Assembly: GCA_003635185.1 (NCBI GenBank)
Contig: PYJA01000078.1
Span: forward strand, 27,709-67,364
From: Candidatus Poribacteria bacterium
GTDB taxonomy: Bacteria > Poribacteria > WGA-4E > WGA-3G
Direction of reading: 5' to 3'
Length of the DNA: 39,656 nt
Part shown: positions 8,182 to 16,208 of the stretch, piece after piece
Layout of the letters: each line of letters begins with the position of its first letter
Position numbering within the stretch: the stretch's first letter is position 1
Program-made: the position numbers and the translations under genes
The notes under the pieces: model-generated
Databases searched by the model: none
What the model was told of the DNA's origin: nothing
What the model saw: the letters and a program-made list of their open reading frames with translations, nothing else

Positions 8182-11100
8182 ATGGCAAAGAAAAACAATA
8201 AAAGAAAACGCAAAAAACGCCCCTTAAACGCAAATCCCCAGCGTCAAGCACATGCTCAGTTAAAAGGATACCTCTACCAAATCTGGCATAGTGTGAATGC
8301 TTGGCTCGACCTTGCTGATGATGAAATTTTATATTTAGAATGTGCTGAAGACTTTGATATAGTTTCAGGGGAAGATGCTACGTTAACGCAAGTTAAACAT
8401 ACGCAACGCAATATCACGCTCAAATCTCAAGAAGTATGTGAAGCAATTAACAATTTTTGGGAATTGCAGACTAACAATTCTGATCGGAATGTGAAATTCC
8501 GTTTTCTCACACGTTCTAAGATTGGCAAAGAACAAGGCAACCCATTTGGAACGGGTAAACCAGGTCTCGAGCTATGGAGTCGTTGTTCCAGTAATGAAGC
8601 AGCTATCAAAAAAATCTCCGAGTTTTTGCAAACTGAAGGAAAAATATCACCTGACGTATGCGATTTTCTTAAAAAAGCAGAACTGAAAGAAATTTATGAA
8701 CAACTTTTAGAACCTATTACTTGGGAAACAGATAGCAAATCCATCAGTTATGTTGAGCAATCCATAGATAACAGACTGATTCTCCATGGAAATCGACAAC
8801 CTATTCCAGTACCTCCTTCTGATGCCAAGAAAGTCGTCGATCATCTTCTCAAAGAGGCCTTAATAGTGGCAACAAAAGAAAAAACTCGTGTGCTTACCAA
8901 AGTTCGATTCCTTGAAATTTTTGAAGAGCAAACAACGCAAAGGATTCCTACACAACATTTGCAACACCTGCAGAGTCAAGCATCAATGATGCAAAGGATT
9001 GGAATGCCACTTTTTGAAGGCTCATCTGATATTACGATTCAATCTCACCCTCATATACAAACTGAAATACCACCGCCCTATCGTGATGTTTTTCGGAGAA
9101 CAGACCTACTAACAAACATCCAAGCTAAACTTCAATCAGAAGGTATAGTTGTAATTCACGGAGGCGTAGACAAAGGAAAAACAACCCTCGCAAAATTGAC
9201 CACATATGATATAGCAGGGGATTGGTTCTGGCTGAACTTTACAAATAAAGATCCATCTTTGACTGACCAACATCTGCAGCAACTTGCCATTGCAGTAAGT
9301 AATGAATCCGAGCAAGTTAACGTAGTCCTTGATGATCTGAATCTACAGCCTCAACAATTGCAGACGTATGAAGAAGTTTTAGGTATTGTGGTTTATAGAG
9401 TACTAGAACGTGGTGCAAAATTGTTGATCACAAGTCAACGTAAGCCTCCCAATAATTTCATCCGCAGTCTCGGTGTATCAAAGGCGATAGCGGTTGATAC
9501 ACCGAACTTTACTGAATCTGAAATAAAGCAATTTGCTGCAGAAATGGAGTGTCCACCTGATGATGCACAGACTTGGACAGTATTAATTCAAACACATACC
9601 GGTGGGCATCCAAGACTTGTACACGCTTGGTTCATTCGATTGCGGGAAGAAGGTTGGAATGAACAAAATATAATCAAGGGTATCTTGCAGCCGCCCGATG
9701 AGGTGGTTGAAGAACGCGAAGCAGCACGACAGTTACTCACTGACTACTCAAAAGATCAACGGGAATTTCTTTATAGACTCAGTTTGCTAACTGAATTCAG
9801 AAAGGATTATGCGATCAACATTGGCGAGATACCGACCCCTATACTTCATCCAGGAGATGTTTTCAGTCAATTAGTCGGTCCTTGGATAGATCAAGTCAAT
9901 GAAACCTACTATACTATTTCACCTTTATTAAAGGATGCTGCCAAAGAGGTTTGGTCCGATGATAAAATAAAAGATCTTCATGGGCATATTGCAGATGCTA
10001 TAATTAAAACAAAGGAACTGACCCCAACAGAGGGCTGGAGTGTATTTACACATAGTATGGTTGGCCAGAACAAAGAAGGCATTATTGCTTTCATTTATTC
10101 ATTGATGGACGCTCCAGAGAGTGATTGGAAAGATCTTTGTCAACAATTCTCGTTGTTAGCACATATTAAAACTGATCCTCCCGAAGAATTATTCCCTGGT
10201 GATACCTTTCTAAATCAACTGTTTCGGTTACTGCAATATCGCATTGCAGTTGAAGTGGAACCTGAATTAGTTCCAAAGATACTTGAAATCTGGGATAAAG
10301 AAACCAAACCTTATGAACCCCGCCAGTCATACTTGCTGTCTCGTCTCATGTTAGCAACAGAAATACTCAAATATAATCAAGTGACACTACCAGCCAAGAA
10401 ACTGGTAGGTTATCTTAAAGAAATTATTGATATTAAAAACATGGACAAAAAGGTTTGGAAGTCATATTTTAATCCCATGGAAGAATTAAAAGAAATAAAC
10501 ATTGATGAATCAAACTTTTTCAGTTTCCTATTTAGTTTTATCTATATGCGTCCGGCTATTAATGTTACTTTCCTCAATGACCTTATTGATGCATTGGATG
10601 AACTTGATTCAAAAACCCGGACTTTATTATTAGCAGACTTTGAGGGGGACAATATTGAGGCAAGGTTGTTAATTGATGGTGCCTGGTGGGCAGAAGCAAA
10701 TCTTGAGAATCCAAATTGGACAAGGTGCCTTCAGGTATTTGACAGAGCAATTGAGAAAACTATCGAATGGGGTTATCCCCACATCGCTGCAGCATCAGCA
10801 AGAGGCAAAGCCATCATTCACGACGAATACTTGAACACCTCTGACACTGCCCATGAAGTTCTTAAAGATATTACATCAAAAGTCGGATCACTACCGGTGA
10901 TAGAAGAAGAGCGTGCATTGGTATATTTCCACCAAGAACATTATAGAGAAGCACTAAATATTTATGAACGTATTCTCCCAAAATGGGATCCACCATCGGA
11001 ACAATTAAACATTGGACCTTTAGAGGAATATCGTAGAGCCGCTATATGCGCGGCTAACTTGAACGATTGGAAGAAGTCCGCTATCTTTCTTGAAGATGGA

Positions 11101-12474
11101 GCAAACAAAACTAGAGAAATTGAGAACTCTGAAAGATACGTCGGTTTATACGCGGATGCAGGATTTGCTTACTTTAAAACAGGCAGGATATCGGATTGCA
11201 TAAAACTACTGCATCGGGCGTTGCAAAATTTTGAGAAACTTCCTGAAAACAATACAGATATCAAGTATTTCGCCTTAAAGAAACGTTTAGAGCACACCAT
11301 AAAATGGATATGGCAAATATGGTGCGTAGGTGAATCTGGCACTTCAAACTTATTTGAACCTTATGTAGGTTTTTGTAGTGATCCGACGACAAATGAAGAA
11401 ATTTTGACTCTTCTTGACTGTCCAATCGGTTATTCTTGGCTCTATCTATCGCGAATTGAGTACAGATTTGGACATGAGACGACAGTTTTCCAACATGCCC
11501 TGCAAACCACAGATAAAAGTACATATCCAGAATTAAATCTCTTTCTCTCTCTACTCAAAACACAATACGACTTTAGAAACAATACCCTCAATGAACTGCC
11601 AGCACGTATACAGGAAGTGGCAAATGCTTGCGACTCAATACAAAAGCACCTCCAAAGTGGACATGGGATCGGAGAAGGGGGAATTGGCTTTATACCTGTT
11701 GAAAACGTGCCCAATTTCACATCTGTTGAGAACATCACTGTTATGTTAGTAGCAGCCTTTGTTATTCAATTATCAGCAGGCGCAGACACACATACAATTT
11801 TGTCTATATGGCATGCTAATTCTTCAGAGCTATTTATAAAAGAAAAGATGACAACTGCTCTTAACCTGATTGACAGAATGTTATCTGCAGATCAAAATAA
11901 CGCCCTAAAAGTGATGCAAACACAAGATATTAAACTTGAAGAAAGGTTAACAGCAGCATTAAAGGTTATTCATAATATTGAAACAAGTCCAAAAGATCTT
12001 TTTCATGCACATATACTCATTTCAACTTATCTCGTTGATAGTCTAATATGGCTAAATCCCTTTTTGACAGGTTTAGCAGAACTGCTTTCTGTACAGTGGC
12101 TTGAGAAAATAAAATTTCGTGAGGCATTGAAAATGCCCATGGTTACAGTACCCGAAATTGAAAAAGTATGTAAAAGCAGTGAAACTGGAAAGAAGAAAAT
12201 CGGTCAGATTCTACTCGCGGTACATCCCGCTGTTTCAGTCAGAGTGGCACCTGAAATTTTACAGCAGTTTCGCACTTGGACAGAATCAGACAAGAAACAG
12301 AAACATGCAACAAGAAAAAACCCTGCAGCACAACGTCTCATCAAAGCGATGGAAAAGCCGCCACACCTCACCGATGAAGACATTGAAGCACTGAATCAGT
12401 CAATAAAAGAGGGGAAAATACCTATAAAGTTTGATTCACCCTTTGAACTGGATGAATACGAAAATAATGAATAA
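8182..12474 (+). CDS. Cap4-like (DUF4297-type) nuclease fused to STAND NTPase, Avs-like defence protein with antitoxin-like tail
   Basis: A 1430-aa protein. After a lysine-rich start (KKNNKRKRKKR), residues ~28-95 hold a PD-(D/E)XK-like nuclease pattern: GYLYQIWHSV, ECAEDFD (53-59) and TLTQVKH (67-73, QxK). This is the arrangement in DUF4297/Cap4 domains. A STAND P-loop NTPase follows: Walker A GGVDKGKT (327-334), Walker B VVLDD (381-385), sensor LLITSQR (414-420) and the GxP motif TGGHPRL (473-479). Residues ~500-1380 are helical and in part TPR-like (e.g. ALVYFHQEHYREALNIYERI). This domain order is that of Avs-type antiphage sensors, which bind a phage protein, oligomerise and cut DNA. The last ~45 residues (HLTDEDIEAL, EGKIPIKFDSPFE) resemble the C-terminus of VapB-type antitoxins. 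The PIN-toxin gene overlaps the 3' end. No phage target can be predicted. Confidence 0.8.
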   Translation: MAKKNNKRKRKKRPLNANPQRQAHAQLKGYLYQIWHSVNAWLDLADDEILYLECAEDFDIVSGEDATLTQVKHTQRNITLKSQEVCEAINNFWELQTNNSDRNVKFRFLTRSKIGKEQGNPFGTGKPGLELWSRCSSNEAAIKKISEFLQTEGKISPDVCDFLKKAELKEIYEQLLEPITWETDSKSISYVEQSIDNRLILHGNRQPIPVPPSDAKKVVDHLLKEALIVATKEKTRVLTKVRFLEIFEEQTTQRIPTQHLQHLQSQASMMQRIGMPLFEGSSDITIQSHPHIQTEIPPPYRDVFRRTDLLTNIQAKLQSEGIVVIHGGVDKGKTTLAKLTTYDIAGDWFWLNFTNKDPSLTDQHLQQLAIAVSNESEQVNVVLDDLNLQPQQLQTYEEVLGIVVYRVLERGAKLLITSQRKPPNNFIRSLGVSKAIAVDTPNFTESEIKQFAAEMECPPDDAQTWTVLIQTHTGGHPRLVHAWFIRLREEGWNEQNIIKGILQPPDEVVEEREAARQLLTDYSKDQREFLYRLSLLTEFRKDYAINIGEIPTPILHPGDVFSQLVGPWIDQVNETYYTISPLLKDAAKEVWSDDKIKDLHGHIADAIIKTKELTPTEGWSVFTHSMVGQNKEGIIAFIYSLMDAPESDWKDLCQQFSLLAHIKTDPPEELFPGDTFLNQLFRLLQYRIAVEVEPELVPKILEIWDKETKPYEPRQSYLLSRLMLATEILKYNQVTLPAKKLVGYLKEIIDIKNMDKKVWKSYFNPMEELKEINIDESNFFSFLFSFIYMRPAINVTFLNDLIDALDELDSKTRTLLLADFEGDNIEARLLIDGAWWAEANLENPNWTRCLQVFDRAIEKTIEWGYPHIAAASARGKAIIHDEYLNTSDTAHEVLKDITSKVGSLPVIEEERALVYFHQEHYREALNIYERILPKWDPPSEQLNIGPLEEYRRAAICAANLNDWKKSAIFLEDGANKTREIENSERYVGLYADAGFAYFKTGRISDCIKLLHRALQNFEKLPENNTDIKYFALKKRLEHTIKWIWQIWCVGESGTSNLFEPYVGFCSDPTTNEEILTLLDCPIGYSWLYLSRIEYRFGHETTVFQHALQTTDKSTYPELNLFLSLLKTQYDFRNNTLNELPARIQEVANACDSIQKHLQSGHGIGEGGIGFIPVENVPNFTSVENITVMLVAAFVIQLSAGADTHTILSIWHANSSELFIKEKMTTALNLIDRMLSADQNNALKVMQTQDIKLEERLTAALKVIHNIETSPKDLFHAHILISTYLVDSLIWLNPFLTGLAELLSVQWLEKIKFREALKMPMVTVPEIEKVCKSSETGKKKIGQILLAVHPAVSVRVAPEILQQFRTWTESDKKQKHATRKNPAAQRLIKAMEKPPHLTDEDIEALNQSIKEGKIPIKFDSPFELDEYENNE

Positions 12475-12883
12475 ATATCTCCTTGAAACTACAACATGTA
12501 GTGAGTTGATAAAGGAAAACCCGGAAGTTAAAAGGCGTTTGAATTCTCTAACCGAGTCGGACTACCATTTTACCTGCACCATCGTTAAGGGTGAAATTCT
12601 GTTCGGTATCCAGCGACTTCCTTCCGGTAAAAGAAAACAAGATCTTGAAGAAAGGGCAGATGAACTTTTTGCTGAAGTACAATGCGATCCAATCCCAGAG
12701 CATGTCGCCGATACCTATGCACAGATAAAAGTTGCTGCGGAACAACAAGGCACGTCTTTAGGTGAATGCGACCTTTGGATTGCTGCTACAGCTTTAACCC
12801 TTGATGCAATTCTGGTTGCTTCCGATTCTGATTATGAAAGAATAGTTGGATTAGGACTCCGTTTGGAAGATTGGAAAAATTAA
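12467..12883 (+). CDS. PIN-domain ribonuclease, VapC-like toxin
   Basis: The start is the ATG at 12467, because the product then begins MNKYLLETTTCSELI like other VapC toxins; an upstream TTG would add residues foreign to the family. The protein is 138 aa. Acidic PIN residues: Glu7 (normally Asp in LLDT), Glu43 (KGEILFGI), Asp102 (GECDLWIAATA) and Asp120 (LVASDSD). VapC proteins cut tRNA or rRNA and are held by VapB. No separate VapB gene is present: the gene overlaps the last 8 bp of the nuclease-STAND gene, whose C-terminal tail looks VapB-like. Replacement of the first Asp by Glu may weaken catalysis but keeps a carboxylate. Confidence 0.85.
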   Translation: MNKYLLETTTCSELIKENPEVKRRLNSLTESDYHFTCTIVKGEILFGIQRLPSGKRKQDLEERADELFAEVQCDPIPEHVADTYAQIKVAAEQQGTSLGECDLWIAATALTLDAILVASDSDYERIVGLGLRLEDWKN

Positions 12884-13047
12884 CGAAAGAGATATTTTAC
12901 GTCAGTAACGCAGATAACCCTGTTTGTGCCTTAAGAAAGTTTGACATTTGTTGCATTTTAAGATAGAATAACTTTGTGAATAAACATGACGAACAAAAAA
13001 ATTGCGTTACTATGCATTTTTAGTGTTCATATTTAGGGTTTTGGACA
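12884..13047. other. intergenic with promoter
   Basis: A spacer after the PIN toxin. Its only recognisable feature is the promoter at 12941-12969; no terminator hairpin is evident. Confidence 0.4.
12941..12969 (+). promoter_or_regulatory. Predicted sigma-70 promoter
   Basis: TTGACA (12941-12946), 17-nt spacer, TAGAAT (12964-12969). It would drive the 13048 open frame and perhaps the LamG gene behind it. Confidence 0.6.
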
Positions 13048-13323
13048 ATGAAAAACCGACAAACGAACCATCATTTAAAGATAAACGTTTCAGATATCTA
13101 TTGTCTGCGTGGGGATAGGACAGATGTCCTGCTTTCTGGTTTCGTTTTAACATCCGGTTTTGAGTCCCCCCCCCCCTGCGTTAAATATAATAACACAGGA
13201 CGAAAAAACAACTTTGATAGTGTTAGCGGCTCTGCCGTTTTTGTGCCCGCACGTGCATTTTGGCGCGTGGCGGGTTTTTGTTGTTGTCCTGAAAAGAACT
13301 CTAAGGTGTATAAATCGTTATAA
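13048..13323 (+). CDS. Small Cys-containing hypothetical ORF with C11 tract
   Basis: A 91-codon open frame, not recognised. It starts MKNRQTN, has an internal SGFVLTSGFESPPPC segment and ends in a Cys-rich stretch (AGFCCCPEKN). A run of 11 cytosines (13166-13176) encodes SPPPC; slippage there would change the frame. Its first ~34 residues resemble the start of the partial gene at 39560 (MKNR, then GxVL at about the same distance), which suggests a repeated leader or gene family. It sits behind a good promoter, but no strong ribosome site is visible. It may be a coding gene, a phase-variable gene or a repeat element that merely happens to be open. Confidence 0.35.
   Translation: MKNRQTNHHLKINVSDIYCLRGDRTDVLLSGFVLTSGFESPPPCVKYNNTGRKNNFDSVSGSAVFVPARAFWRVAGFCCCPEKNSKVYKSL
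13166..13176. repeat. Poly-C tract (C11)
   Basis: Eleven consecutive C residues inside the small ORF, a homopolymer long enough for slipped-strand mispairing. Confidence 0.9.
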
Positions 13324-13346
13324 TGTCTATTAGAAGGAGTATTACG

Positions 13347-14111
13347 ATGAAAACTTTGATATTTATTTTGACATTTACTTTTCTCTTGGTGTGGACGAAT
13401 CTCGGTATTACTGCTGAAGATGCATCTTTGGTGGCTCACTACACGTTTGACGGTAATCCTGACGATTCTTCTGGAAATGAAAACCATGGTGTGATTAAAG
13501 GCGAGTCTAAATGGGATAAAGGTAAATTTGGAGACGCAATCCATCTGAATGTAGGTGCACACGTTGAGATGCAGGCATCTGATACACTACATGGTGACCT
13601 CTTTAAAACCGACCCATTTACAATCTCTGTCTGGATTAATCCAACCTTTGAAGGCGGCACTTGGCAACAAATTTGGCGAAGTTTACCCGGTGCTTCCGGA
13701 CACAACACGCTTTTTGTTAATAAAGACGAAGGACTATTGTCTTGGCGAGGACAGGTTGCGGGATGGACAGTCTTGTGCCAAACAGATGGAGGTGTTATCA
13801 AAAAAGATGCATGGGCTCATGTAGTTGTTCAAAGCGATGGTGAGAAATTCAGAATTTATGTGGATGGTGAGATGGCGAAAGAAACGGATTTCCAAGAAAC
13901 CCGAGGGGCTAACACAATTTATCGGCTTGGCGGTGAAGGTGGAGAGGGTTATGGCGGTGCAATAGACGATGCAGCTATCTTTTCCCGCGCTTTAGATGAA
14001 AATGAAATCGCAGCTTTGGGCGAAGGGTTTGATGCGCTTCTCTTTGTTGAACCGCAAGACAAACTTGCAACAAAGTGGGCATCTATTAAAGATTTCGGAT
14101 TTTCGAGATAG
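13347..14111 (+). CDS. Secreted LamG (concanavalin A-like) domain protein
   Basis: The ATG at 13347 is chosen because AGAAGGAG (13332-13339) precedes it by 7 nt and the product then begins with a signal peptide (MKTLIFILTFTFLLVWTNLG, cleavage near ITA-ED). The ~254-aa mature protein is essentially one LamG/jelly-roll domain: LVAHYTFDGNPDDSSGNENH at the start, FTISVWINP, WAHVVVQSDGEKFRIYVDGE and GGAIDDAAIFSRALDENEI near the end. Such domains bind glycans or proteins outside the cell. It is not an obvious defence gene although it lies in the defence island. A strong hairpin follows. Confidence 0.85.
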   Translation: MKTLIFILTFTFLLVWTNLGITAEDASLVAHYTFDGNPDDSSGNENHGVIKGESKWDKGKFGDAIHLNVGAHVEMQASDTLHGDLFKTDPFTISVWINPTFEGGTWQQIWRSLPGASGHNTLFVNKDEGLLSWRGQVAGWTVLCQTDGGVIKKDAWAHVVVQSDGEKFRIYVDGEMAKETDFQETRGANTIYRLGGEGGEGYGGAIDDAAIFSRALDENEIAALGEGFDALLFVEPQDKLATKWASIKDFGFSR

Positions 14112-14124
14112 TTATGTTGGTGAA

Positions 14125-14168
14125 AAAAACTGAATATCTCTAAATAGATACTGAGATATTCAGTTTTT
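14125..14168. terminator. Perfect 16-bp hairpin, bidirectional terminator
   Basis: Arms AAAAACTGAATATCTC (14125-14140) and GAGATATTCAGTTTTT (14153-14168) are exact reverse complements with a 12-nt loop. Lying between two convergent genes, it can terminate both. Confidence 0.88.
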
Positions 14169-14203
14169 ATTGAATTGAAAGAACTGAGAAAATGAAGTGA
14201 ACA

Positions 14204-14407
14204 CTAAGGGGTGCCGCGTTTTTGATCTTTTTCCCACTCCTTAGCACCTTCTCTTGTTGTTTTATTACCCACCTTCTGAATGTGAACGTTATCCCCATAA
14301 TCGCGTTGCAGTTCTTTTTCGCGCCGCTCTAAATCATTTGTAATTCCACTGCGGATAATCTCTTTACCTTTCTTCAAATGGTATTTATAGGTGTTCCGTT
14401 CTGCCAT
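14204..14407 (-). CDS. Small GIY-YIG-like protein
   Basis: A 67-aa protein starting at the ATG at 14407, which follows AGGAGG by 8 nt on the minus strand. YKYHLKKGKEIIRSGITNDLERREKE fits the pattern of GIY-YIG nuclease-superfamily mini-proteins (Y.Y.L.G..YIG.TNDL.RRE). The YIG triplet is degenerate (IRSG) and the catalytic Glu region is short. EGAKEWEKDQ near the end also matches that small family as I remember it. Whether it cuts DNA is doubtful; no partner is evident. Confidence 0.6.
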   Translation of the reverse strand: MAERNTYKYHLKKGKEIIRSGITNDLERREKELQRDYGDNVHIQKVGNKTTREGAKEWEKDQKRGTP

Positions 14408-14510
14408 CGTTCTCACCTCCTTTTACAACAAAGTCAGATATTGTTAATACCAGATTTACCGCAATATACGTTGAATTGCAAGTTAAAATTATCGTTTTTT
14501 CGGTAAACTT

Positions 14511-14539
14511 TTGCTTTTTCTCGTTAAATGTGTTATTAT
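14511..14539 (+). promoter_or_regulatory. Possible promoter of the AAA ATPase gene
   Basis: TTGCTT (14511-14516), 17-nt spacer, TATTAT (14534-14539). The -35 box is weak and the -10 good. Confidence 0.4.
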
Positions 14540-14595
14540 TTAAATGTTGATTGAACAGTGCAAATTAGGAAGGTTTTGTCAAAAAAGGACGTATC

Positions 14596-15912
14596 ATGCG
14601 CAACTATTTTATTGAGTCCTTTCATATTACTAACCTATGGGGTTATCGGGACATTGATCTGGCATTTAGCAGTGATGTAAATATATTAATAGGTCCAAAC
14701 GGTTCTGGCAAAACTACTGTCCTGTACCTATTGTATTCTATCTTATCACTGGACTTACTGAATCTTTTAAACTTTAATTTTGATCACGTTGAGATCAAGT
14801 TAAAGGGATTCCAAGAAAACTCTGTTCGAACTGTTACAGTCAAGAGCAAAACTGAAGATGGTTTTTTGGAAATCAGTATAGGGAAAAAGAAATTTCCACT
14901 TGATATAGATACCCTTTCTGAGAGAAGATTGCCGAGTTACTATAGGGATGAAACTGGTAGAATTGTCCCGAGAACATTACCACCGCATTTAAGAAGAAGG
15001 ATAATACCAGAGGAACTTTATGAAGAATTAACAGATTTAGTCCCTCTTGTTTGGCTCCCTGTCAGTCGTCGCGTGCCTTTAACAGAGAACGAGCAAGAAC
15101 GGTATACAGGGAGAGAACCTTTGGAATCGGTAGACTTACGTCTTGAAAATTTATTAGAAGGTCTCTCTCGCTATCATTCAATCTTGAACGTCCAGCTTTC
15201 AGAACGTTATAGGGAGTTTGAGCGTCAAGTCCTGTCAGTTATCCTTTATAGCAAAGAACATGATCAACTTAAGTCCATTAGAAATTCAGTATTCCATTCA
15301 TTGCCAACAGAAGTGGAGAAGGAGCGGTTATTAGAAGCTTTCAACTCTGCGGGGTTCTTAGACGAAGTAATGCAGAGCAAAATCGACGACCATTTTGCGG
15401 CATTTGATGATGCAGAAAAGGTGTTTGCCCAAATCCATGAAAAAAAACATATTCCTTTTGAATTTGAAGATGCCCTTGTAATTCCACTTATCGGACGTAC
15501 GAAAGCTATGGTAAAATACGCCGAAGAACTTGAAGAAGATAAAGAGCGAATTTTTGGATCTTTACGGCTTTATGAGAAAACTGTTAATTCATTTTTGCAC
15601 AACAAGTCCATTAAGGTTGATGAAAACGGAATTTTGAGAATTAAGTCGTCTTCACCATCAGAATTAGGCTGGTGCTTCCTTTCTTCGGGTGAGAAACAGA
15701 TTTTGATTTTACTAACGCAAGCCCTTCTAAGAATTAATAATCCCATGGTATATATAGCGGATGAACCGGAGTTATCCCTTCATGTCACTTGGCAGGAAAA
15801 ACTATTGAAGTCTGTCGTGATGCTTGGTGGACAAATGCAGATAATCGTTGCAACGCATTCTCCTGATATTGTTGGAAATTATCAAGATAAAGTAATAGAT
15901 TTGGGGAAATAA
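14596..15912 (+). CDS. AAA ATPase, OLD/RecF-like (AAA_15/21), probable defence protein
   Basis: A 438-aa ABC-class ATPase of the OLD/RecF/SMC type. Walker A GPNGSGKT is at 33-40. The ABC signature LSSGEKQ is at 362-368, Walker B MVYIADEPELSLH follows (Asp389, Glu390), and the switch His421 lies in ATHSPD. Between them is a helical, charged insertion (~160-345). Such ATPases power OLD, Gabija, PARIS and Septu-type defence systems and usually need a nuclease partner, either TOPRIM or HNH. Here the following gene is a broken DUF4435/TOPRIM-like frame, so the pair appears disabled. AAGGA lies 6 nt before the ATG. Confidence 0.85.
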   Translation: MRNYFIESFHITNLWGYRDIDLAFSSDVNILIGPNGSGKTTVLYLLYSILSLDLLNLLNFNFDHVEIKLKGFQENSVRTVTVKSKTEDGFLEISIGKKKFPLDIDTLSERRLPSYYRDETGRIVPRTLPPHLRRRIIPEELYEELTDLVPLVWLPVSRRVPLTENEQERYTGREPLESVDLRLENLLEGLSRYHSILNVQLSERYREFERQVLSVILYSKEHDQLKSIRNSVFHSLPTEVEKERLLEAFNSAGFLDEVMQSKIDDHFAAFDDAEKVFAQIHEKKHIPFEFEDALVIPLIGRTKAMVKYAEELEEDKERIFGSLRLYEKTVNSFLHNKSIKVDENGILRIKSSSPSELGWCFLSSGEKQILILLTQALLRINNPMVYIADEPELSLHVTWQEKLLKSVVMLGGQMQIIVATHSPDIVGNYQDKVIDLGK

Positions 15913-16208
15913 AGTTGATTTCGTTTTCTTGAACCCCTCCGGGGTTATCTGCAGAACATCTTTTTTATTCAGAAATCCTTGTATATGTTGAGGGTTATAC
16001 TGACATTCCTTTTTATAATGAAGTACTCCAAAATTATCGTTGCCGGATAAAATCAAAAAATGGAAAACCAGAATGTGAAAAATTTGCCACGCTTATTGAA
16101 CAAGGGAACTACCCCTATGTTGTTATTCTTGATGGGGATTACGAAATTTTAGAGTATACTCATAGTCCACATCGGAGAATTATTTCGCTTCATAGACATT
16201 ATGGATAA
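15912..16208 (+). pseudogene. Degraded DUF4435 (TOPRIM-like) partner of the AAA ATPase
   Basis: A frame directly after the ATPase reads KLISFS, then an in-frame TGA (15930-15932), then TPPGLSAEHLFYSEILVYVEG, followed by TDIPFYNEVLQNYRCRIK and NYPYVVILDGDYEIL. These are TOPRIM-like motifs (VEG with Glu, LDGD with Asp) of the DUF4435 family that often accompanies OLD-like ATPases. There is no ATG, GTG or TTG that can start translation after the TGA. The frame ends at TAA (16206-16208) inside the start of accD, far short of the ~300 aa expected. The gene thus lacks its start and its C-terminal half. A perfect palindrome AACCCC-TCC-GGGGTT lies next to the TGA. Confidence 0.72.

Noticed and set aside
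13098-13562. 154-codon minus-strand frame across the C11 tract
   Set aside because: It spans the start of the LamG gene and promoter region antisense, with low-complexity composition and no ribosome site.
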